Shown here: in pieces, positions 25,261 through 33,325 of the stretch
Numbering within the stretch: the first letter of the stretch is position 1
Layout of the letters: every line of letters begins with the position of its first letter
NCBI GenBank assembly: GCA_964475415.1
Contig: CAYYWZ010000048.1
Span: 1-33,582 of the forward strand
Length of the DNA stretch: 33,582 bases
From: CALCMJ01 sp964475415
Lineage (GTDB): Bacteria > Bacteroidota > Bacteroidia > Chitinophagales > Saprospiraceae
Direction of reading: 5' to 3'
The notes under the pieces: generated by a model
Seen by the model: the letters and a program-made list of their open reading frames with translations, nothing else
Databases searched by the model: none
Told to the model about the DNA's origin: nothing
Made by a program: the position numbers and the translations under genes

Positions 25261-26541
25261 CTAAGTTTTACGTTTCTTCTTCTTAGCCGCTGGAAACAAA
25301 ATGTTGTTTAATATAAGTCGGTAGCCTGGAGAACGTGGGTGTAAACTAAGATCGGTTTCTGGATCGCCAACGAAGTGTTTGTAATCTTCTGGATCGTGAC
25401 CTCCATAGAAAGTCCAAGTTCCAAATCCATAAGTACCATGCAAATATCTAGTCTCTTTTACCGAACTATTTTCACCCAGAACAAGGACATCAGACTTAAC
25501 ATTAGACTTGAGATAAGCAGTTGTCTGCCCCATAAAACCTTTTACAGTTCGTGTATGATTCTGAGTAAGCATAGTCGGTATAGGATCCCACTTTGCTGAA
25601 AAATCAAATAGCGTAAAATAATCCGTATCGACACTTACATTTCTCTTCCTATGATCTATAGAAGAAAATTCATATTCCAAAGGATTTTTAATCAACTCGA
25701 AATCTTTGAAAGCGAATGTTTTACTAAAATCCAGCTTGCTCTGCGCACTTGGATCAGCGGCATCTCCATCATAGATATCCGCACAGATATCAAGACCTTC
25801 CGCTGCTAGCGCAATATCGTAGGTATCAGTTGCGCTACACATAGCAAACATAAATCCTCCTCCTTCTACATATTCTCTAATTTTTTTGACAACAGAGAGC
25901 TTGAGCTGAGAAACTTTTTTGAAACCTAGGCTTGTCGCTAGCTGTTCCATTTTCTTTTGATTTGCTTTATACCAGGGTTGATTTCCTTGTGAGTAATAGA
26001 ATTTACCATATTGGCCAGTAAAGTCCTCATGATGAAGGTGGAGCCAATCGTATTCCGCCAGCTTATCCTCTAGTACATCTCTATCATAAATCGTCTCATA
26101 AGGTATCTCTGCATAGGTAAGAACTAGCGTCACGGCATCGTCCCAGGGTTGGATTTGCTCCCCCTTTGCATTGAAATCTGGTGTGTAGACGGCTATTTTC
26201 GGTGCTTTTTCTAATTTGATAACATCCATATTTTTCTCCGGATCAGCTATCTCGTCTCTTATCTTAAACCATTGAGCATTAGGGATTACTTCATACTTTA
26301 CACCTCTTGTCTTGAGCTCTTTCTCAAAAATTGTCGTGTGCTCAAATGCAAAACTACCTCCTCTATAGTTAAGCAACCAGTAAGCCTCGACGCCCTTCTC
26401 TAACACCCAATAAGTTACGCCATAAGCCTTAAGATGATCTGACTGTTCCTCATACTCCATAGGGATAAGTATATAGGATGCTTGTAGCGAAGAAAAACTA
26501 ATTAGAAAAATAACAAGAGAAAAGTATATTTTGCACTTCAT
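25261..26541 (-). CDS. Conserved exported protein of the type often mislabelled asparagine synthetase B
   Basis: This 426-residue protein has an N-terminal signal peptide (hydrophobic 5-20, SLQAS). Signature stretches are LKAYGVTYWVLEKGVEAYWLL, PWDDAVTLVLTYAEIPY, WLHLHHEDFTGQYGKFY and GGGFMFAMCSATDTYDIALA. From memory, close relatives in Bacteroidota databases carry the name asparagine synthetase B. The sequence does not support that name: there is no N-terminal catalytic Cys2 and no SGGLDS-type ATP motif. Residues about 113-260 instead look like a class I amidotransferase/ThuA-type alpha-beta domain, with C235 at the place of a nucleophile elbow and conserved histidines at 168, 170, 171 and 382. 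The C-terminus is strongly basic (KKKKRK). It is divergent from the VWA protein gene. Enzymatic function is unknown. Confidence 0.7.
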   Translation of the reverse strand: MKCKIYFSLVIFLISFSSLQASYILIPMEYEEQSDHLKAYGVTYWVLEKGVEAYWLLNYRGGSFAFEHTTIFEKELKTRGVKYEVIPNAQWFKIRDEIADPEKNMDVIKLEKAPKIAVYTPDFNAKGEQIQPWDDAVTLVLTYAEIPYETIYDRDVLEDKLAEYDWLHLHHEDFTGQYGKFYYSQGNQPWYKANQKKMEQLATSLGFKKVSQLKLSVVKKIREYVEGGGFMFAMCSATDTYDIALAAEGLDICADIYDGDAADPSAQSKLDFSKTFAFKDFELIKNPLEYEFSSIDHRKRNVSVDTDYFTLFDFSAKWDPIPTMLTQNHTRTVKGFMGQTTAYLKSNVKSDVLVLGENSSVKETRYLHGTYGFGTWTFYGGHDPEDYKHFVGDPETDLSLHPRSPGYRLILNNILFPAAKKKKRKT

Positions 26542-26678
26542 AATAACCGTTTAATAGACACCTAACGTTTTTTAAACGTCATTGGATTCACAATAATTAC
26601 GAAATTTATGTCTTTCTAATAATTTCTTCACGCTTTTAAGCTTTTATTATAATATTTGCAGTTCCAAATTAGAATAAT

Positions 26679-28778
26679 GTGTTAGAACAGATACAGCTAT
26701 CATATCCTAGCTGGTTTATATTTTTGTGCTTATTGGCTGGGCTGATTTTCACAATCGTATTATACTGGAAGGAAAACAAACTCAACAATGTCCCCACAGG
26801 GCTAAGGTATTTGCTATACTTCCTTAGGTTTTCTGCTGTATCTCTTATCTGCTTTTTATTGCTTGGACCATTTGTCAAATCCGTAAGCGAACAAATCAAA
26901 AAACCTATAGTGGTTTTTGCTCAGGATATCTCCAGCTCCATAGATCTAGTAGATGCCGAAGGCGCAAGAAACAATTCTGAGCAGATAGCTAGCATGAGAT
27001 CAGAGCTAGAGGAAGCCTATGAAATTGTCAATGTAAGTTTCGGAGAAGAAGTAAAAAGTGAGCTTATAGATTCATTTCCCGATAGAAGCACTAATATAGC
27101 CTCAGTACTGAAGCATATAGACGATAATTATTCTGACCAAAACCTAGGAGCAATTATTCTTTCCTCTGATGGGATATTTAATGAGGGTGTCAATCCAATC
27201 TATCAAAACACTAGAATCAAAGCACCTCTATATACCGTAGCCTTAGGAGATAGTACTATCAAAAAAGATATACTGATCAAAAATGTATTTCATAACAGAA
27301 TAGCTTATCTAGGTGATAAGTTTACCATACAGACAGATATACAGGCCAACAATGCTGTAGGCAATAAAACTACAGCCACCTTATATGTTGTAGAAAATGG
27401 CAATAGGACAAAGATCGGCACCAAAAATATCAACATAGATAAAAACAATTTCTTCAAAACCATAGATTTTGAAGTAGAAGCAAGGCAGGCAGGTACTGTA
27501 CAATACTACATAAACCTAAGCACGGTATCAAACGAAATTTCTACTGCTAACAACAGGAAGAATATCTATATAGAAGTTCTAGATGCAAGGCAAAAAATCT
27601 TATTATTAGCCGATGCTCCACATCCAGATATTACAACATTAAAACAGGTGCTGGAACAAAATAAAAATTACCAGCTAGAGGTAAAATATGCCAAAGAACC
27701 CATCTCTAATGTAAGAGCTTATGACTTTGTGATTATGCATAACCTACCTTCTTCCAAGAATAATATAGATGCAATCTATGCCCAGATACAGAAGAGGAAT
27801 ATAGCAACTTTGTTTATAGTAGGAAATAACACTGTGATCAATGATCTCAATAAACTACAGGATGTTGTCACGATCAATAAGAAAAATAATAGTCCTAACG
27901 AAACACAGGCAGCTGTAAATAAGAAGTTCTCATCGTTCATCATTTCTGAAGAAATAAAAAATCAGATCAGTAACTTCCCTCCAGTATTTACGCCTTTCGG
28001 AGAATTTATTCCTAACCCACAGAGTTCTACGATCTTATACCAGAAGATCAAAGATATAGAAACGGACTACCCTCTTCTTATTGTAAAAGAAAGTGGTAAT
28101 AGAAGAACTGGTGTACTTGCTGGTGAAGGCATATGGAAATGGAGACTGTTCAATTATCTCCAATACCAAAATCACGAAACGATAGATAATTTCATAGCTA
28201 AGGTGATACAATATCTGAGCGTAAAAGAAGATAAGAGAAAATTCAGATCTTATGTTAGCAAAAATATCTATAAGGAGAATGAATCTATCTTTTTAGACGC
28301 GCAACTATATAATGATAATTATGAGCTCATCAATGAACCTGAAGTCAATCTTGCCATTAGCAATAGTGAAGGCAAAAAATTCAATTATACTTTTTCGAGA
28401 ACGCAGAATTATTACTCGATAGATGCTGGCAGACTTCCTCCAGGGAAATATAGTTATACTGCAAACACAAATTACCAATCCACACAGTTAAGTGACAAGG
28501 GTAAGTTTACTGTACAGAATATAGAGCTCGAGCAATACGACCTTACAGCTCGTCATGGCCTATTGCAATTACTGAGTCAGAAGTATGGAGGTAAGGTGTT
28601 CTACCCTAGCGACATTGCTAGCCTAAGTTCTGAGATTCAGAATTCCAATAAGATAAAGCCAGTCGCTTACTATACTAATGAGACAAATAGTATATTGAAT
28701 TACCGTTGGTTATTCGGAGTGCTCATTTTGCTACTTGCTATCGAATGGTTTGTTAGAAGGTATTTTGGGGCTTATTAA
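26679..28778 (+). CDS. VWA-type membrane protein, GTG start
   Basis: This 699-residue membrane protein has two N-terminal helices (about 12-30 and 43-65). A von Willebrand A-like domain follows, with a MIDAS-type DxSxS at 83-87 (QDISSSI) and LSSDGIFNEG later. Beta-rich segments and a region starting KILLLADAPHPDITTLKQVL, like a class I amidotransferase-type fold, come next. A final membrane helix near 676-693 ends in WFVRRYFGAY. This arrangement resembles the BatA-like or large VWA membrane proteins common in Bacteroidota. The frame opens with GTG at 26679; no in-frame ATG exists before residue about 107. An ATG two bases upstream is in another frame and stops after two codons. Function is unknown; metal-dependent protein binding is inferred. 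Confidence 0.75.
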   Translation: MLEQIQLSYPSWFIFLCLLAGLIFTIVLYWKENKLNNVPTGLRYLLYFLRFSAVSLICFLLLGPFVKSVSEQIKKPIVVFAQDISSSIDLVDAEGARNNSEQIASMRSELEEAYEIVNVSFGEEVKSELIDSFPDRSTNIASVLKHIDDNYSDQNLGAIILSSDGIFNEGVNPIYQNTRIKAPLYTVALGDSTIKKDILIKNVFHNRIAYLGDKFTIQTDIQANNAVGNKTTATLYVVENGNRTKIGTKNINIDKNNFFKTIDFEVEARQAGTVQYYINLSTVSNEISTANNRKNIYIEVLDARQKILLLADAPHPDITTLKQVLEQNKNYQLEVKYAKEPISNVRAYDFVIMHNLPSSKNNIDAIYAQIQKRNIATLFIVGNNTVINDLNKLQDVVTINKKNNSPNETQAAVNKKFSSFIISEEIKNQISNFPPVFTPFGEFIPNPQSSTILYQKIKDIETDYPLLIVKESGNRRTGVLAGEGIWKWRLFNYLQYQNHETIDNFIAKVIQYLSVKEDKRKFRSYVSKNIYKENESIFLDAQLYNDNYELINEPEVNLAISNSEGKKFNYTFSRTQNYYSIDAGRLPPGKYSYTANTNYQSTQLSDKGKFTVQNIELEQYDLTARHGLLQLLSQKYGGKVFYPSDIASLSSEIQNSNKIKPVAYYTNETNSILNYRWLFGVLILLLAIEWFVRRYFGAY

Positions 28779-28792
28779 ATTTTAACTTCAAA

Positions 28793-28819
28793 GGCAATGG
28801 GTTATCACCCAATGGAGGA
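28793..28819 (+). repeat. CAATGGGTTA palindromic repeat, copy 1
   Basis: CAATGGGTTATCACCCAATG is followed by the shared tail GAGGA. The stem TGGGT / ACCCA surrounds a 4-nt loop. It begins 15 nt after the VWA protein stop, so it could also act as a weak transcript end. Confidence 0.75.
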
Positions 28820-28913
28820 AAAATGATTATTTATTTCTCTTCCAATGTGTCTTGAAACATTGTTTTGATATTTTTTAGTAATCATTTCTTAATTAGGGAT
28901 CACTCATATTTAA

Positions 28914-28940
28914 CATTGGGTTACAGCCCAATGGAGGAGG
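28914..28940 (+). repeat. CAATGGGTTA palindromic repeat, copy 2
   Basis: CATTGGG / CCCAATG form a perfect 7-bp stem around TTACAG, followed by the same GAGGAGG tail. It is the best-preserved copy of the three. Confidence 0.78.
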
Positions 28941-29163
28941 TCTTTTGAGATTAGATATCACATAAATTATTACGAATAAAAGTAGGTTGCTAACAAAGTA
29001 ATAGAGAGACTAAAATAATAAACTGTGATTTGTGTCGCTTTTTCCTCATTTGCTTAGCTCATAGTCTTGTATCAAAACACTTGGAGTTATTTTCAACTTT
29101 TCAGAAAGGTTTCATATTGAGAACATCTATTTTCGAAGATCGGTTCTTTTCAGTGACACATAG
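28941..29163. other. Gene-free DNA between palindrome copies 2 and 3
   Basis: The 435-bp gap 28779-29213 contains the three palindromes listed separately. The rest, including this stretch, is AT-rich with no open frame of note, no recognisable RNA and no promoter I would defend. Confidence 0.5.
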
Positions 29164-29190
29164 CAATGGGTTATAACACATTGGAGAAGA
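29164..29190 (+). repeat. CAATGGGTTA palindromic repeat, copy 3
   Basis: CAATGGGTTATAACACATTG is followed by GAGAAGA. The stem is interrupted by one mismatch. It is in the same orientation as copies 1 and 2 and lies 24 bp from the DUF4846 gene stop. Confidence 0.7.
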
Positions 29191-29213
29191 AATAATATAG
29201 AGAGATATGTATT

Positions 29214-30095
29214 TTATTTTTTAAAGGATCTTAGGTCATCTCTATTAAAACTCCATTCGGGAGTTCTTATTTCATCTTTATCTAAGTTGTACCATGGGCT
29301 TAAGGAAGGATCCATCGGATTTTTAAGCAATTGAATTTCTTGAGCTGGCATATAACTCTGAGCTAGTAGAAATATTTTTTCTCCTGTCTCCTCGTTGACT
29401 GACTGATCTATCAGGATAACAGCATGTCCAGGGTACCCTCCTTGTATTAATACATCCCCTATTTTTGCATCTTCTATTTCCTTGAATTTAAGTTCTTTCT
29501 TTAGAGAAGCAGTTCCAGCATAGGTAAAAATCAGTTCCATATATTTCCAAAAATCCTGATAGCTATTAGATGGTTCTGCCTTAGGACTCCACCAAGTCTT
29601 ATTACCCTGGACATTCATTCGCTTACCATTCATCCATTCAGAATATTCGACTTTGTGACCATTTGTAAAGTTGAAATGAATTTTATCATATTGTTCTTGC
29701 GACCACAGGAATTCCGCTCTCAGTCTCATCACAGCATCAGCACACTGGTGTAAATCTTTCGTACCGATATCTAGATCTACTACAGCATCATAAACATTAT
29801 TGTTGGGTTTAACTCTTCCATCATAAAACTTTACTAGAGTACCAGCTGGTTTTAATTTTAAATTTCTTAGATATGATCCAAACGAATTAATATCTAGATC
29901 AATACGATGAAAGTTGGTCAGTGTTTTAATTCTTGTTCTAACAGTTGTTGCTGCTGAATCTTGATTTGTTTTTTCGGATTTCTCTGCTGTATAATTTATT
30001 GTCTTCTCATCGGATGATTCTTCTGATTCCTTACAACTCCAACTAAGGCTTATTATCGAGAGAAAGATTAGTATGTATATTAATTTTAAAAACAT
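29214..30095 (-). CDS. DUF4846 family lipoprotein, possibly surface-exposed
   Basis: This 293-residue protein has a lipoprotein signal peptide (hydrophobic 2-18) and lipobox cysteine C21 (LSWSC). The residues after it, KESEESSDE, are lysine plus acidic, like the signals that send lipoproteins to the cell surface in Bacteroidota. The DUF4846 body is clear: SFGSYLRNLKLKPAG, KFYDGRVK, VVDLDIGTKDLHQCADAVMRLRAE, TYAGTASL, GDVLIQGGYPGHAVILID, LLAQSYMPAQ and PWYNL. Invariant-looking C118, D214, H224 and Q246 occur in the order of an NlpC/P60- or CHAP-like Cys-His hydrolase, but this family has no activity that I know of. It is the last gene of the minus-strand cluster, 79 nt after the RidA-like gene. 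Confidence 0.85.
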   Translation of the reverse strand: MFLKLIYILIFLSIISLSWSCKESEESSDEKTINYTAEKSEKTNQDSAATTVRTRIKTLTNFHRIDLDINSFGSYLRNLKLKPAGTLVKFYDGRVKPNNNVYDAVVDLDIGTKDLHQCADAVMRLRAEFLWSQEQYDKIHFNFTNGHKVEYSEWMNGKRMNVQGNKTWWSPKAEPSNSYQDFWKYMELIFTYAGTASLKKELKFKEIEDAKIGDVLIQGGYPGHAVILIDQSVNEETGEKIFLLAQSYMPAQEIQLLKNPMDPSLSPWYNLDKDEIRTPEWSFNRDDLRSFKK

Positions 30096-30174
30096 CTACT
30101 ATATTGGATGAACAAATACAACGTTAGCTAGATATACTAAATTATCAACTTTATATGTCAAAGTATTTCTCACC

Positions 30175-30738
30175 CTACTCTTCTACTTCCACGATGACTT
30201 CTATTTCTACAGCCATATTAGCTGGCAGAGACGCCATACCTACGGCAGAACGAGCATGTTTTCCTCTCTCACCAAAAACCTTGACCACCATATCAGAAAA
30301 CCCATTGATTACTTTAGACTGATCAGCGAAATCGTCAGTGCAGTTAACCATTCCATGTACTTTGACAATACGTACTACCCTGTTAAGATCTCCTAGATGG
30401 GATTGCATAACTGATAGCTGACTGAGAGCTACCATTTCAGCTGCTGCATAACCTTCTTCTATACTGAGATCTTTACCTAGTTTACCTTTTACAATTTCTC
30501 CGTTTTTATCTCTTGGCCCTTTACCTGCTAAGAATAGTAAGTTACCGGATTGTACCGCATGGACATAACTTGCGGAAGGAGCACCAATGGTCGGTAATTC
30601 TATCTTGAGCTCTTTAAGTTTTTTTGAGTAATCTATTTTTATGTGCTCTTTTATATCTGTTGATTTAACTTCTTGTACATCAGTACAAGAAGTACAGATC
30701 AATAAGAAAAAGAATAATAAGAAGTAAATATTTTTCAT
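30175..30738 (-). CDS. RidA-like lipoprotein
   Basis: This 187-residue protein combines a lipoprotein signal peptide (hydrophobic 4-15, lipobox CTSC with C18) with a RidA/YjgF-YER057c-UK114 domain of the longer YjgF-like_1 type (about 40-187). Conserved motifs are LLFLAGKGPRDKNGE, GKLGKDLSIEEGYAAAE, HGMVNCTDDF, VINGFSDMVVKVFGE and HARSAVGMASLP. R163 of HARSAVG is in the place of the arginine that RidA uses to bind the substrate carboxylate. RidA enzymes remove reactive enamine/imine intermediates in the cytoplasm, so a membrane-anchored, outward-facing copy is unusual. It starts 9 nt after the TPR membrane protein stop, in one unit with the AAA+ gene. Confidence 0.85.
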   Translation of the reverse strand: MKNIYFLLFFFLLICTSCTDVQEVKSTDIKEHIKIDYSKKLKELKIELPTIGAPSASYVHAVQSGNLLFLAGKGPRDKNGEIVKGKLGKDLSIEEGYAAAEMVALSQLSVMQSHLGDLNRVVRIVKVHGMVNCTDDFADQSKVINGFSDMVVKVFGERGKHARSAVGMASLPANMAVEIEVIVEVEE

Positions 30739-30747
30739 ATAATAAGT

Positions 30748-32013
30748 TTAATCATAAGTCCTAGAACCAGATTTTATAACAATTGCATTATATACCCACT
30801 GGTAGATAAAAATACCTATCAAACCCACAACCAATAGAAAACTTTCTTTCTGGGTAATAACGGACAGTAAAGCACCTAATGATCCCAATACAAAAATAGC
30901 GAGTGTATAATATTGTAGTCTTTTTTTCTGACTTTCTTTCTCAGGCATAAGCATTGTGCCTAAGGGAATAAGCAGGGCAACGAAGAAGATACCACATATC
31001 AGAAAATAATTCTGAGCTAAAATAAAGTATAAGGCAAAAAACACAAGAGCTACAATAAGAGAGACGCCTACATATTTGGCCATCTTTTTATCTTCATTAT
31101 CTAGCAGGTATTTACCGTAAGGATTAGTCAGTAAATATAAATTCATCAAGGGATTCAATATCCATGTCAATAAGAAAAGCCCAACAAGAATATAAACAAT
31201 AGGCATAACAAATAAGCCTATAGTAGGATTACTATCTGCAATCATGGACAGAGCACGTATAAAAAGATAAGCGCCTATAATCACCGCCCAAGAATTTTTT
31301 CCACTCAGTCGTCCCATAAAATGAAAGAAGCGCAACATCAATCTGTAGGGCAAAAACTTTGCCTTCATGGCGTGTGGCAATCCATGAAGAGCAACAGGGT
31401 TAGTAGGGTCTATACTTAATGCCTCCTTATAGTGAGCAAGTGCTTCTGCAGCTTTTCCTTCATATAACTTCTGATTAGCTAGATTAGCAATAGTGTATGG
31501 ATTATTAGGGTCTACAGAAAGTGCATCATGTACTGTTTGCTTTGCCTCCTCTTTCTTACCGATTATACTTTCTGCACTAGTTTTGACATTGAGCGCGGTA
31601 AGATCAGACGGATCTAATTCCAATGATTTCGTTGCAAAATATATCGCACTATCGTAGTTCCGCTGACCGAGTTTCATCCTACTCATAGTACTATAGAATT
31701 CAGGATTATCTGGAGCCTGCGAGATTAGTGCTAGTAATTTTTCTTCTGCTGACTTATACTTATTTTCCCTTATATCCAACTCGGCAAGCATCTTCATGTA
31801 GGCCAAATTACCAGGATCACCATCTATAAGTATGTCAAATAATTCTCTGCTTTTTTCATACTGATTTAGATTTATCAAAGTTACAGCTAGCATGTAAAGA
31901 GCGTGCTCATCATTAGGATGATCACTAAGATAATTCATCAGTAGATCTTCAGCATCTTTAAACCTATTCTGATTAAACAATAGATCTACTCTTTGTAACA
32001 TCCCATCTTGCAT
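30748..32013 (-). CDS. TPR protein with about six membrane helices
   Basis: This 421-residue protein has at least five tetratricopeptide repeats in residues about 5-215 (for example FKDAEDLLMNYLSDHPNDEHALYMLA and AEALAHYKEALSIDPTNPVALHG). About six hydrophobic segments follow in 240-410, connected by short charged loops. There is no signal peptide, so the TPR part should be cytoplasmic and the rest in the inner membrane. The start is 4 nt after the AAA+ gene stop. An ATG four codons in (MLQRV) is an alternative. The likely role is as membrane partner or adaptor of the AAA+ ATPase encoded before it; that is inference from gene order and shared TPRs. Confidence 0.75.
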   Translation of the reverse strand: MQDGMLQRVDLLFNQNRFKDAEDLLMNYLSDHPNDEHALYMLAVTLINLNQYEKSRELFDILIDGDPGNLAYMKMLAELDIRENKYKSAEEKLLALISQAPDNPEFYSTMSRMKLGQRNYDSAIYFATKSLELDPSDLTALNVKTSAESIIGKKEEAKQTVHDALSVDPNNPYTIANLANQKLYEGKAAEALAHYKEALSIDPTNPVALHGLPHAMKAKFLPYRLMLRFFHFMGRLSGKNSWAVIIGAYLFIRALSMIADSNPTIGLFVMPIVYILVGLFLLTWILNPLMNLYLLTNPYGKYLLDNEDKKMAKYVGVSLIVALVFFALYFILAQNYFLICGIFFVALLIPLGTMLMPEKESQKKRLQYYTLAIFVLGSLGALLSVITQKESFLLVVGLIGIFIYQWVYNAIVIKSGSRTYD

Positions 32014-32017
32014 GCTA

Positions 32018-33325
32018 TTATTTTAGGTATTTCAGTATATCATCATATATACCAGACTGGTTAGCAAACATGGCGTAATTCTTTGCCGTCGTAAACCAAT
32101 CGACTGTGCTCGGATTGTGCTTCTTTGTTGCATCGACAAGATCCCTAGTTGTAAGGTTTTCCGGAATTCCAGTCTCCATTGCTTTTACAAGTTTTTCTTC
32201 GATAGCGATGTCTATGATCGCATTAATATCAGCTCCTGAATACTTATCAGTTTTCTTGGCTATTGCTTTATAATCTATATCTGCGATAGGTTTCTTTTGT
32301 AGTTTCAGCTTTAAGATCTCAGCCTTACTTGCTTCATCTGGAGGTGGAACAAATATTATTCTATCAAACCTTCCAGGTCTTCTAAACGCAGAATCTAAAT
32401 GCCATGGTGTATTTGTAGCACCTATAATAAGTATACCCTCGTTATTATTTTCTATACCATCTAACTCTGCCAGAAATTGATTGATCACATTCTTACCCGC
32501 TGACATACGCATATCAGAACGCTTCGCGCCCAGCGCATCTATCTCATCAAAGAATAAAACACAGGGGGTATTCTGTCTTGCAAGATCAAAGAAATCATGT
32601 AAGTTTTTCTCAGAGTTGCCAATCCACATATCTAAGATATCGTTGAGACTAACATTGATAAAGTTAGCGTTGATCTGTCCTGCTGTAGCTTTTGCAATAA
32701 AGGTCTTTCCACATCCTGGAGGACCAAACAAAAGGATTCCCCCACCAACTTTCTTACCATAAGTAGCAAATAATTCTTTATGTTCTAGGGGCTTTATAAT
32801 TTTAAGATTTATCTCTTTTTTTACAGCATCCATACCACCTACATCCTCAAAACTAATATCGGGCTTTTCTAAAAAACGAGATTCCTCCTCATCATCAAGG
32901 ATTTCGTAGGCTTCTTTTATTCCCATTCTAAACTCTCTATCTAATACCTCATCTCTTAGGAAGGGATCTTTGTTTACTATGTCTTCATAGATAGCCCTTG
33001 CTTGTTCTGGAGAGCCATCTTTAAGATAAGACTTAGCTAAGATTGTCCTTCCTCTAAGGGTTATTTTGTCAGATGATAGAAGCTCTTCACAAATGATAAC
33101 TGCTGCTGAATATTTACCTTTATCGTAATATAATCTAGCTAGTAACTCCTTAGCCGGAGTATCTAAAGGTCTGTTTTGTATTATGGCTTTTAACTGTTTT
33201 TCTAATTCATCTTGATATTCCACCTTATCTTTTATCTTCTGCACTAGAAACCATCGTAGTTGCGTATTATCAGGGGATAATTCTATGGCATCTAGCAAAG
33301 CTTTTATTTCCGAATCGCTGATCAT
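32018..33325 (-). CDS. TPR-AAA+ ATPase of the Vps4/katanin-like (meiotic) type
   Basis: This 435-residue protein has an N-terminal TPR-like region (about 20-125) and one classical AAA+ module: Walker A GPPGCGKT at 201-208, Walker B LFFDEID at 257-263, sensor-1 GATN at 302-305 and arginine fingers R315/R316 before GRFDR. The pore loop has W234-I235-G236 followed by NSEKN, which is like the KWxGESEK of Vps4, katanin and spastin and unlike that of FtsH. The C-terminal VDWFTTAKNYAMFANQSGIYDDILKYL segment also resembles the C-terminal helices of that clade. Such enzymes thread or remodel protein partners. No proteolytic domain is present. It heads the four-gene minus-strand cluster. The substrate is unknown. 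Confidence 0.88.
   Translation of the reverse strand: MISDSEIKALLDAIELSPDNTQLRWFLVQKIKDKVEYQDELEKQLKAIIQNRPLDTPAKELLARLYYDKGKYSAAVIICEELLSSDKITLRGRTILAKSYLKDGSPEQARAIYEDIVNKDPFLRDEVLDREFRMGIKEAYEILDDEEESRFLEKPDISFEDVGGMDAVKKEINLKIIKPLEHKELFATYGKKVGGGILLFGPPGCGKTFIAKATAGQINANFINVSLNDILDMWIGNSEKNLHDFFDLARQNTPCVLFFDEIDALGAKRSDMRMSAGKNVINQFLAELDGIENNNEGILIIGATNTPWHLDSAFRRPGRFDRIIFVPPPDEASKAEILKLKLQKKPIADIDYKAIAKKTDKYSGADINAIIDIAIEEKLVKAMETGIPENLTTRDLVDATKKHNPSTVDWFTTAKNYAMFANQSGIYDDILKYLK

Noticed and set aside
25261..26541. True asparagine synthetase
   Set aside because: Signal peptide present, no Cys2 nucleophile and no PP-loop ATP motif.
32018..33325. FtsH-like protease
   Set aside because: No zinc-binding HExxH or other peptidase domain, no membrane segments, and the pore loop is WIG rather than the FtsH type.
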